DNA from: Cephalothrix spiralis
Lineage: Eukaryota; Nemertea; Palaeonemertea; Archinemertea; Cephalotrichidae
DNA: 10,144 bases
Direction of reading: 5' to 3'
Assembly: GCA_032353305.1 (NCBI GenBank)
Contig: JAUCNG010418688.1
Span: 1-10,144 of the forward strand
The notes under the pieces: generated by a model
What the model was told of the DNA's origin: nothing
Databases searched by the model: none
What the model saw: only the letters and a program-made list of their open reading frames with translations
In this document: positions 1 through 9,000 of the stretch, piece after piece
Position numbering within the stretch: the first letter of the stretch is position 1
Layout of the letters: each line of letters starts with the position of its first letter
Translations under genes and position numbers: made by a program

Positions 1-128
1 TGATAGAGGACAATCGGAAATGCTATGTCCTAATAAGGAAACCTGCAATTGACCAATACGATACTGTGGGAAGAAAGTTGACAGACTCCGGTTTCACATA
101 TATACACATAAAAGCAGGGGGTCTATGA
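1..128 (+). CDS. 3' end of an unrecognised reading frame (partial, runs off the left edge)
   Basis: The frame that reads codons from base 3 stays open for 41 codons and stops at TGA 126-128. It begins IEDNRKCYVLIRKP and ends TYIHIKAGGL. The mix of charged, aromatic and hydrophobic residues is more protein-like than the surrounding A+T-rich DNA, and the frame is open to the window edge, so it could be the last exon of a gene starting to the left, or an exon with a donor before the stop (AA/GTTGAC near 75-80 would be in a phase that fits the exon at 567, but is a weak donor). I recognise no domain. An open stretch of this length could arise by chance, so the call is tentative. Confidence 0.35.
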   Translation, partial: IEDNRKCYVLIRKPAIDQYDTVGRKLTDSGFTYIHIKAGGL

Positions 129-135
129 CCCCCTG
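115..135. repeat. Perfect 21-bp palindrome (9-bp stem, 3-nt loop)
   Basis: CAGGGGGTC at 115-123 is followed by TAT and then by its exact reverse complement GACCCCCTG at 127-135. The G/C-rich stem stands out in A+T-rich DNA. The TGA stop of the upstream frame (126-128) lies at the loop/stem junction. A GACCCCC heptamer recurs at about 2424-2430. It could be the tip of a degraded inverted-repeat element or an RNA hairpin at the end of the upstream gene; nothing distinguishes these. Confidence 0.6.
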
Positions 136-566
136 ATAAAAGTAATCTCTTACCATTGAGGAAGGCTTATACGCCGAAATATTTGCTAATCACTCTTCGT
201 GTTTTTTTTTATTGACAATTGTGTCAGTGCATTTTCCGTAAGGGTCTATTTTTCTCTGTGAATTTCACCCCTCTAAGATTTCTACTATTTCAATGCTGTA
301 TTGATCAAGGAATTATTTTTACGAATTTCTTTCCTTAGCAACGATTTGCATAATGATTTGGCCTATATATATGATCGTTTATAGATTTTACCTGGATTTA
401 GCATTCCGTTAATTGTCCCTTTGCACCAAAGAGGCAAAATTGCATCGTACCCTCTTTCTATGCCATGAGGCTAAATATGTTAAACATCTTATGCTGTCCT
501 GTATGAAAAGAAATGTGGATTCAGTGGTTCATTTATATCTTAAACTCATCCTTATTTGTTTTGCAG
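136..566. other. A+T-rich stretch without recognisable genes; intron-like 3' part
   Basis: I see no sustained reading frame, RNA gene or clear repeat here. The right edge, about 525-566, has the form of an intron end: a candidate branch-point region (CTTAAACTCAT), a pyrimidine-rich run and TTTTGCAG immediately before the exon at 567. Confidence 0.5.
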
Positions 567-668
567 CAAATTTTTAAAAGAGGAAAGAGGAAAGAAACAG
601 GCTCTGGAAAGAATTGACGAAGAACAAAATGATGTTGAATGGTTGAGACTAAGGAATAGAGGCATTAG
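567..668 (+). CDS. Candidate internal coding exon (102 nt), charged and helix-prone
   Basis: The segment is bounded by a strong acceptor (TTATTTGTTTTGCAG, ending at 566) and a good donor (ATTAG/GTTAGT, GT at 669-670). Within it one frame is open: base 567 completes a codon, 33 codons follow from KFLKEERGKK to RLRNRGI, and the exon ends with two bases (AG) of a split codon. The peptide is rich in Glu, Lys and Arg and is probably an amphipathic helix or coiled coil; I recognise no family. The phase matches both downstream candidates: joining to 2798 gives RGI-R-KPIGAAE and joining to 3132 gives RGI-S-DDKSEP. It could therefore be a 5' exon of the large transposase gene, or of a host gene into which the element inserted. 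Confidence 0.55.
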
Positions 669-707
669 GTTAGTAATACATCTTTACAATATACAAATGT
701 ATACGAT

Positions 708-720
708 TGGTCGGGGAAAT
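708..720 (+). repeat. 13-bp direct repeat, copy 1 (TGGTCGGGGAAAT)
   Basis: The same 13 bases occur at 9227-9239, just after the stop codon of the large gene, in the same orientation. This copy includes the outer end of the MITE-like element's left arm. A 13-base G-rich exact match in a 10-kb A+T-rich window is unlikely by chance and suggests a shared transposon end, but its extent beyond 13 bases is limited. Confidence 0.5.
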
Positions 721-947
721 TGACACAGGCTATAATTGTACAAAGAGTGCCCCAGCGGTTAAGCATATTGGTTTGTATGGGCTATTCATTGCAGGGTCTA
801 CCAAAAACAAATACTACTAGACAATAGCCAGCAAGACCGAATCCGAAGATTGGTCTGTTGGAAAGGGCATGGGAAATGCTGATCGAAGACCAGATGCAGT
901 TGTTAGGGGCACTATTTGTACAACTTTAGCTCTCACCAATTTTTCCG
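712..947. mobile_element. MITE-like element with inverted terminal arms of about 42 bp
   Basis: The left arm (about 712-753, CGGGGAAATTG ... AGAGTGCCCC) is matched in reverse complement by the right arm (about 906-947, GGGGCACTATTTG ... TTTTTCCG). The inner 24 bp (730-753 against 906-929) agree at 21 positions; the outer parts align with small gaps. The interior of about 150 bp has no coding frame. It contains CCCAGCGGTTAAGC (751-764) and GCAGGGTCTACC, faintly like tRNA-type A and B boxes, so a tRNA-derived SINE is an alternative, but paired inverted ends favour a non-autonomous DNA transposon. The flanks TACGATTGGT and TGCAGTTGGG share 6 of 10 bases and might be an eroded 10-bp target duplication, a size typical of Mutator-like elements. 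Confidence 0.55.
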
Positions 948-1108
948 TGCAGTTGGGTATATGTATATTGGTTTATGATTAGTTTGTTAATTCGAGTTCT
1001 ATTATCTAATACCAAGAGTGAAGGCAGTCAAGGTAGAAATCTTGACTTTATTTTTCTTTTAGAAGTGGTATAAATTCTCATGTCTTCTTGTAATTTGTTT
1101 ACTCATCC

Positions 1109-1199
1109 CTAACCAAACTGCTTTCAGCTATGACTGCGAAATAGCTGATTTATTAAGTTATAAAATTCAGCTGAAAAGCAGTAGCTGCATTTTGGTTAG
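1109..1199. mobile_element. Small palindromic element, CTAACCAAA...TTTGGTTAG
   Basis: The ends are a perfect 9-bp inverted repeat (1109-1117 and 1191-1199). Just inside, CTGCTTTCAGCT on the left pairs with AGCTGAAAAGCAG on the right, displaced by about 9 extra bases on the right side. A nested inner stem (AGCTGATTTAT against ATAAAATTCAGCT) follows. The whole 91 bp would fold into a long interrupted hairpin, as small foldback MITEs do. A TA could be the target duplication (TA/ACCAAA...TTTGGT/TA), but this is not decisive. Confidence 0.5.
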
Positions 1200-1224
1200 A
1201 TGCTGATGCTTCCGAACATTCACA

Positions 1225-1256
1225 TTTGTACAAAAAGGTACACGAAATATGTATTC
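1225..1256 (+). repeat. Dispersed repeat, copy 1 (TACAAAAAGGTACACGAAAT)
   Basis: The block TTTGTACAAAAAGGTA-CACGAAATATGTATT closely matches 10018-10048 (TTTTACAAAAAGGTAACACGAAATGTATT) in the same orientation, with a one-base and a two-base indel. The two copies lie about 8.8 kb apart on either side of the large gene. This could be an old dispersed repeat or the edges of a duplicated segment. Confidence 0.4.
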
Positions 1257-1693
1257 TGCAAGAAGATCGGTATCTTGGACATCTATAAGATACGAAAGTA
1301 CTATACGTGAATATGTACTGTGTCTGCGGATTTTCGCTTTCCTTAAAGTGACTTCATTGTTTCAATGAAATGTACCTCATGGGGGGGGATACGATGCATA
1401 GCATTTTCTGGGTTTATGATTAAATTATACTATTTCGAATGTAGCCTTTTTTGCGAATAAAGTTCTATTATTATGATAATTGCGATACAATGTATTTAGC
1501 ACATTTTAAAATGCATAAGTGGTACTGACTAATTAAGCTCTTTTGAAATAGAGTTGATTATAGATAGTTAGAGAATTACTTAGAATATTATTGTTTACCA
1601 CACATCCGCACTGATAATCAATAATTTTCGTCTGAATTAGTAGTAAAACAAAAAAATTCAAAGTATTTGGATTTATTGTAGTCCAAATAAGGG

Positions 1694-1727
1694 AGGATAA
1701 TTAGAGTTTAAGGATAATTAGAGTTTA
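1694..1727 (+). repeat. Perfect 17-bp tandem duplication
   Basis: AGGATAATTAGAGTTTA occurs twice head to tail (1694-1710 and 1711-1727) with no mismatch. This is a simple local duplication in intron-like DNA, consistent with slippage or repair of a small insertion. Confidence 0.8.
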
Positions 1728-2797
1728 GTATTTTAATTAACATCTGTTTCACACTGTTCCGTGCTATTTATTTCATTATTTCAATGATTGTATGTGCATT
1801 ACGAAAAAAACCTATCTTTAAAGTTGCGGTAAAATGTTAACAATAATTTTATAACAAGAGATTCCGGATTAAGTATAAAATTAGTCCTTATCATTATTAT
1901 ATTGGCTTAAGAGTTATGTCGAGTTACATGTATTTATTATATACTTTCCTCATCTTTAAAAGTACTAATTGCCAGGCCGGATAAAGCAAATAATTATAAT
2001 TTTTGTTGACATATTAGGGGAAGGAAACCAGGCCGCTATTGTCATAACTAGATTGTGCCCCGATAGGCTGCAACTTTAAAGATAATCAGAATATATATCT
2101 ATATTTCTAAAGTGAATGCACATTACAATATTAAAATGTTAAAAAATTTCAAGATGCTTTGTGGTTTGTTTGTCTTTTCCATTCCATGCTCACGGTCAGG
2201 AAAGTTAAAGGTTCAAGAAGAGTTCAAGATAATGGTGTATGTAAGTTTGGTAAACTGCATTGCTATGGACGAACAGATTTTTTGATACAGATGAAAGGCA
2301 AGAATCTTAATAAGAAAGCAGAACCTACTTAAGTACAAATTTATATCATATGGGAATTACGGGCTGGAGAATACTTATCTGATCAACCACTAGATGTTGC
2401 AGTTTTGTATATGTATATTAGTTGACCCCCATAAACTAAATCTTTTTGGAAAAGTCGTGGAAAATGATGATGAACGGGTGGGTTTAGGTTTCCCTTATCG
2501 CTTAGCATTACATCATCGCGTTCCCTATGACTCCTGCACCGAATATTGACTTAGAAATTTAAAAAAAACTATTTTCTTAATCTGTACTTCAGAAATGCAA
2601 TCATTAAATGTTGAATTATGCGTGATTCCTTTATTTTTGTTTATACCAATACTAAATATTTCGTCAATCCTGATTTGTCTTTATTCTTTGGTATTACATT
2701 ATTTTTACTAGTAAATTACAAATGAAAAACCCTTTATTGTTAGCTGATAAAGTTAAGTTCCCTGCAGTACTTTAAAATATGATACTTGATTTTACAG

Positions 2798-2954
2798 AAA
2801 GCCTATTGGTGCTGCTGAAATTAAAGAAAATATTGAAGAAAATAGACCTATATTTTCGCGAAAGCATATAATACAGTTTTTGGGAGGTTCAAGAAAGTTC
2901 TACTTGAGTTACATTAAAACTGATGAATTCCCGAGTGCCATAAATACGCGTTAA
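2798..2954 (+). CDS. Candidate second exon, or last exon, related to the start of the large gene
   Basis: An acceptor (CTTGATTTTACAG, ending at 2797) precedes a frame in which base 2798 completes a split codon, so it fits the exon ending at 668 (AG+A = Arg). The reading is KPIGAAEIKENIEENRP, then FSRKHIIQFLGGSRK, open to TAA at 2952-2954. A donor in the matching phase exists at 2897 (AGAAA/GTTCTA, weak), which would make a 99-nt exon 2798-2896 joining to 3132 as an Asn codon. The start, PIGAAEIKENIEENRP, resembles PMSAAEISAAENKP in the large gene's first exon, suggesting the two are diverged copies of one segment. It could be a constitutive exon, an alternative exon or a relic. Confidence 0.45.
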
Positions 2955-3099
2955 TTTATTAGTCGCCTACTAAGGAATATTGAAAATGAAAATGCAATTT
3001 CAATCATGATCAATCATCCCACCTGCTGTGTGAAAGGAAGAAAACAAACTATTTTTTAGGGACTTCCTCAACATGTAGGCACGAGATTTTTACACGAAA

Positions 3100-6000
3100 A
3101 TGATCATAAAATATGTTATTTTATTTTACAGCGATGATAAGTCTGAACCTATTAGTGAACCTATTAGTGAACCTATTAGTGAACCTATTAGTGCTGCTGC
3201 TGAACCTATGAGTGCTGCTGAAATTAGTGCTGCTGAAAATAAACCAACTCATAGACGTGGTGGAGGGGACGACCGGGACGTTGAAGATGAAGAACTAGAG
3301 AATCAGTTGGCACTAGTGGTTGTCGATTCAACTGATACGAATTTTTCTCCTAATATTTTAGACGCCGCCCGTGAGTATTCTCACACACCTATATTGAACC
3401 CCGATACTTTCGCCTGTTTATGGCTGTTGAGACAGTTGATGCGAATCAACAACCCCATGACTTCACAATTGCTTTCTGTCGATTTCAAATCTAGCCTCAA
3501 AGTATTGTTAGATGTGCTTGGCAAATGTCCTGGTGCATCTTTCACTATGCCCAGGTCATCTGTGCTCATTCCCAAGACTTCGTTAGAATCCATGACACAT
3601 GACTTTTGGCTATGCGATTCTATTCTTTCGCATATGTTTTCTATCATCAATTCAGACTTCGATCACACGAAGGCATATCTCTTTCATAATATGTCTATCA
3701 ATCATCTCTATCATATCGGAAAACGGATCTTTGAAAATATATTCCATTCTGACATCATCGGCAAAAGGCTCATATTAGGTATAAGTGTAGGTCGTTTAGG
3801 TTCTAAAGTCTTCATGGGTCAAGAGACTATCGGAGGTTCCATAAAAAATCCAATTCATTTTTCTAGTGCCATTGTTGACTTCGATACCATGACCATCTTC
3901 TATTGCGATTCGCTAGGTTGGGACATACCGCATGATTTCCGAAAGCGTATAGAGTCATTTTTTCAACCTTTTGTTGGTAATAATCCCTTCCATATTATTC
4001 CACTGCATGATCCTGCTACATCTATTTCAGGTCATTATTGTTCTAGTAAGTGCTATTCATCTTATTCTTTTCAGACATGTGGAAGTATATGCGGTATAAG
4101 TACTCTTATTTCTTGTTGCTTTGCTGCTGCTGATTTTCAATTATTTTGTTCGTACTTTTTAAATGATAGAAGACAAAGACCCCTATCATCTCCTTCAGCT
4201 CATTCTGATTTTTTAAGAACTGTCGTCATTAAGTGGGTAATTTGCGCTTCTATCGATCTTCGGGACATAATAAACATTCGTGATATTCTTTGTCATGAAC
4301 TTCCTATCACTTTCGCTAATATCGTCAAAACACCGGTAAAACCTAATCCTTCAGAAATCTCTTCTTCTACAACTCTATCATCCCCTAAATTTTATTCATC
4401 TCCTATCACTTTCGCTGATATCGTCAAATCACCGGTAAAACCTAATCTTTCAGAAATCTCTTCTTCTACACCTCTATCTCTATCATCCCCTAAATTGCAT
4501 TCATCTCCTATCACTTTCGCGGATATCGTCAAATCACCGGTAAAACCTAATCTTTCAGAAATCTCTTCTTCTACACCTCTATCATCTCCTAAATTGCATT
4601 CATCTCCTATCACTTTTGCTGATATCGTCAAATCACCGGTAAAACCTAATCTTTCAGAAATCTCTTCTTCTACACCTCTATCATCCCCTAAATTGCATTC
4701 ATCTCCTATCACTTTTGCTGATATCGTCAAATCACCGGTAAAACCTAATCTTTCAGAAATCTCTTCTTCTACACCTCTATCATCCCCTAAATTCCATTCA
4801 TCTCCAAATTTGGAACATAATACTTTCACTCATTCTTCCCAAAACTCTTCCACACCGCCATCACAAAATATGCATAGCAAAAACCTGCGGTCAGAGATTG
4901 ATGAATCCATGTCTGGTTCAGAATTTATAAAATCTTGGATATCAGATACCCCAATTCAAAAATTTTTAAAATCTAAAAATTGTAAACCTACAGTCAGATT
5001 AAGTAACAAAAACCTTCAATTAATTTGTACAAATCAATTAGGAAAAAAAGGGAAAAAGCGCGTAAAAATTTTTAAGTGCTCTGAAAAGGGCATTGATGAT
5101 ATAGCATCATTATTGAAGATTAAAGAATTTGTATTTAGCAGTGCCGCACTAAATTGGATACAAGGTATTAAACCAACTTTGAAAAAATTGTCCGAATTAC
5201 CCCATCTTTCCCAAGAAATTTTAAAATCTGATCCTAAGATGTGTTTCGTTAAGTCTAATTCAACCATTCGATTATATTTAGAACTTAAGAATGACAAAAA
5301 ATTTCAAAAAACCTTTCCTGCAAAATCTTTTGACGACACAGACGCAATAGATTTAATAAACAATTTTCTAACAAAACCTGACGAATATTCCAACAGGCGA
5401 TTAGCGCAACCGAATTTACCGAAATCTTCGAAGTGGATTCATCAATCTTCTGTATCGACTACAGAATTGAAAATATATATAGATTCGATCTCGTTCGATA
5501 CTCGAGTCCGCTATCGTATAGACAAAAAAAGTAGTGACAAATATTTTCCCAAAGAAGCGATCCCTATTTCAACTATACATTCGACCCGATGGGGTAGTAG
5601 CCATCGACCCGATGAGTTTTACAAGCTTATAGATAACGGAAAAGTGTTACCCCCTAAACTATACATATCTTGCGCCTCGCAAACGTCGGAGTGTAAAACC
5701 CGTTGTGGTCAGCTATTATCTTCGGTTGATCGAAATATAAATGTAAAACAATGTAGTCACTGTTCATCATCTTTGATTTGTCAAATCTGTAGCAATTGTC
5801 AATCTATCAATTCTATCACATGGTATCATGACAAAACCTCTAACCAACCATTATGTAATGCTTGTCATCATCATTTTGTGATATACAAAAAACCTAGATT
5901 AAATTACGAATCAGTTAAAAATAGCAATGCCTTAAAATTCGATCCCCATTTCTTGTGTTTATGGCAAATGAAATTAGTATATTTGGGCGAAAACTCTTGG

Positions 6001-9000
6001 ACTATATATTCTCTTCGAGAAAATGAGAAATATCACTCTATTAATGTCAAACAAGTAGTAAGAAGAGGTCTATCCTGGAGACTAAAAGATAGAGCTGATG
6101 ATTTACGCTATAACCAAAATCTAACCTCCCAAGATATGATGGGTGAAGAATTTATAAAAAGACCAAATTTATCCGAACAAACTGATATGCCGCACTCCAG
6201 TGAGAGCCGAAAAACTCTCCATAAATTTCAAAACAGAATAAAGACGGCTGATCGCCATAAAATTGTACAATATATGGGGGGTGAAGAAAAATTAAATGAT
6301 GAACCTGAAATTAATTCGGACTGGTATCGTGCAGAAAAAATTATGGAAAACTCTATTGAATCGATACTTCTTTATCAAAGAGCTGTTAATAGCCGCGACT
6401 ACCATATTGTCAAATCAGATGAAATAAGTTTAAAAATTATCAGAAGCTGGGGGGCCGTTTTAGGTAAAGATGTGAAGCACGATCTTATAGCATGTAGATT
6501 TCCAACGGCAGTCTATACCGTTTGTGACTTTGAGAACATCGGGAAGGCATGTGTCTTCACTATAAGTAATAACGATTCAGCCGAAACAAACATTTTGCAC
6601 GATCAAATAATTTTGAGTAATGTACCCTGCTCTTCAACATGTATTCATGAGAGGGTATTATATGTCTATAATGATTTTAATGGGTGGTTTTATTTGCGGC
6701 CTTGTGCAATAGAGGGAAATAATTATAATCCTCTTATGCAAAGCGACAAGGCCGACCAATTTAGAAATTCTGCTATCCATAATAACCTTGACTCAACATT
6801 ATGTAACTTTCATGCCATTAAGGCTGTCTGTAAAAAGGTGACAACTACTCTCCCCAGTATAACTCTTTTTATCACTCCGATAATTTTGGGATTTAAATGT
6901 GTCATGCGATCTTGTTTTGGTCATATGAGGGAGGTCATGGTAAACAAATATATTGATTTTATCCAATCGGATATTCCTGATCAACTTATTGCTCCCAAGG
7001 AGAAGGAAGATTACATAAATTATCTTAAGGAAAATTGGTTTTCCTCGCGATTATGGTCGGAATCGTTTACCGCCGAGGTCATTTTTAAAGTACCAAAATC
7101 ATTAAGGCGTAATTCACTTCTTTATACTGACAATATCACGGAACGAAAGTTTAAAGAGATTGTCAGTTGTGACCTACATTCAAATATAAATAAACAAGTG
7201 TCTAAACTTCTCCCAGTATTAGGCAATATTTTAAATCGCGAATCTGAACTCTGCCGTGATGTTTTAGATCAACCATTTAAGTCGGTCAGAAAATTTAGGG
7301 ATAAGAATTATCCCTTGATTAAAAGAGGGCTTGAAATTCTAAAGTATTTATTACCTGTAGGATCAACGGACGATGGTTGGTTTATATTTACATACCCCAA
7401 TAAAGGTGATACTGATAGTGTTCTAACACTTGAAACTGATAATGATTTCCCTGGTCCATTGATTGATCATGACTATTTTGAGAAACCTTCGACAATTCAA
7501 AATTCTATCAAAAAAATCCTTCATGATTTGATGTCTGATGGTGACGTTGAAAAATCGTCAAAACTTCTAATTACAAAATTGTCAGAACTCATCTCTGCAA
7601 AGTTTTTAGAAGCACTTAAAGAATTTTTGCCATTGGAATTGTCGGACGTAACTGAAAATGCTACATACATATGTAATATAAAATTATGTGTATGTAGCTG
7701 CATCAGCTTCATTTCAAGAGGGCAACCCCATTTTTGTAAACACCTTTTCGCTTGTTTAGCTCATCTCAACAAAACATTTGACCCTAACATAATCTTGACA
7801 CGATATTTAGATACTAATCCCGAAATACCAGACTATCTTTTAAATTATGCCCCGAATATAATAGATCCTTTAGACTCTCCCACACCATTTGATGAAATAG
7901 AAAGGCTTAAAATGATGTCTCATAGGGCTACTGTTGATGATTTTAGAAAAATTGCAAAGGGCCGTCTTTTGGAAATCAAACATGATAAAAAAGTAAAAAT
8001 AAAACGTTTCTTTGGCCCGGCTGCAAAATCCCAACCAAATAATTTAGGATCCCGGCGCGATTATAATCAGCTTTCTTCATTTGGTCCCACAATAACTTTG
8101 CCGGAAGAAGAAGAAGCTGATATGTATACTCCAGAGTGTAAATTCCCAGAGCGACGCTCGTCTATTTTTGGTGGGAGGAGGGTTAATAAATCAAGTTCTC
8201 GGGGGGTCCCATTTTCAACACTCGCCCTAGGCTCAGACGAAAAATTACGAAAATTGGTTTTTGATCAGCGCGAAAAGCTTAAAGAGGAGCCTGTCAATGA
8301 TGATATTGGTGTCCCAGAAAGTGTTTTAGAAGAGGTCTGTCCGTCCCAAAAAATTAAAAAAGTGAAACCACCCCCCAAAATTAAAAGAAAATATCTTACA
8401 GAATTGATTGTCTGTGGTCTATGTGTAGACATTGGAACTCGACCTCCCTTCAGAGCTCGATCAGACAATAATTTACAGAGACATATTAGAAGTTCTCATG
8501 CTCCATACATATGCGGGTTGTGTGAAAATGGTACCGGGGGATCCATTCGGCATACAAAAAGGGAATATGAAATTCACTTTAAAACTAAACACAGAGAATC
8601 CAATTTGGGTAAATGTGCCATTGAACATACTGCTGGAAATAACACAGGAAGTGTACCGCGAAAGCGAAAAACCGCTTCTTTTGACTGTGGTGTGAACCCA
8701 AAACACAAAAAAAAAACTGGTTCCCCTACCGAAAATCCTTCAATCGAAAAAGAAGAAATCTCTCATGCTAATCATTCAATCGATTCTAGCCTTGTTCATC
8801 CGAACGAAAAAGCATTTGGATGTAAAAGTGTTTCAGAAAATGAGACGGCAATGAACAAGGAAACTTTAATGGCTAAACTCGAGGCTATTGTATTAGAAAA
8901 GGGAAAACCTGGGAAGTCAAATATTGCTGCCTCGATATTCCAACAATTGAAATCAGACTCTAATGAACTCTCAATTGAGGAATTATGGCACTCAATTAGA

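Larger units (their letters stand above)
669..2797 (+). other. Intron-like region carrying small repeats
   Basis: Between the donor at 669 and the acceptor at 2797 (GATTTTACAG) the DNA is A+T-rich with frequent stops in all frames. It contains the MITE-like element (712-947), the palindromic element (1109-1199) and the 17-bp tandem duplication (1694-1727), all listed separately. Two short ATG-initiated frames, 2186-2332 (48 codons) and 2394-2549 (51 codons), lack recognisable domains and convincing splice context. The rest, notably 950-1108, 1260-1690 and 1730-2180, shows nothing I can name. Confidence 0.45.

Noticed and set aside
745-845. tRNA gene or tRNA-derived SINE head (CCCAGCGGTTAAGC, GCAGGGTCTACC, GACCGAATCCG)
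   Set aside because: Box A-like sequence is fair, but box B is poor or too far away, no cloverleaf forms, and inverted ends fit a DNA transposon better.
2186-2332. 48-codon ATG frame (MLTVRKVKGSRR...)
   Set aside because: Short, no known domain, no good acceptor; a GTAAGT inside it could be a donor but there is no partner. Chance length for this composition.
2394-2549. 51-codon ATG frame (MLQFCICILVDPHK...)
   Set aside because: More G/C-rich than its surroundings and preceded by TATATTAG, but no family is recognisable and no in-phase donor is convincing; kept only as a note.
4392-4829. 145-codon minus-strand frame with a repeated protein sequence
   Set aside because: It is antisense to the 99-nt repeats; a repeat unit divisible by three keeps any stop-free antisense frame open across all units. 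No domain is recognisable.
5581-5614. 11-bp direct repeat TCGACCCGATG twice within the gene
   Set aside because: The copies are in different frames and encode different residues; probably a chance or local event without function.
8432-8706. Overlapping plus- and minus-strand frames of 77-87 codons within the C2H2 region
   Set aside because: They lie inside the coding exon in other frames, and the real frame there has zinc-finger ligands.
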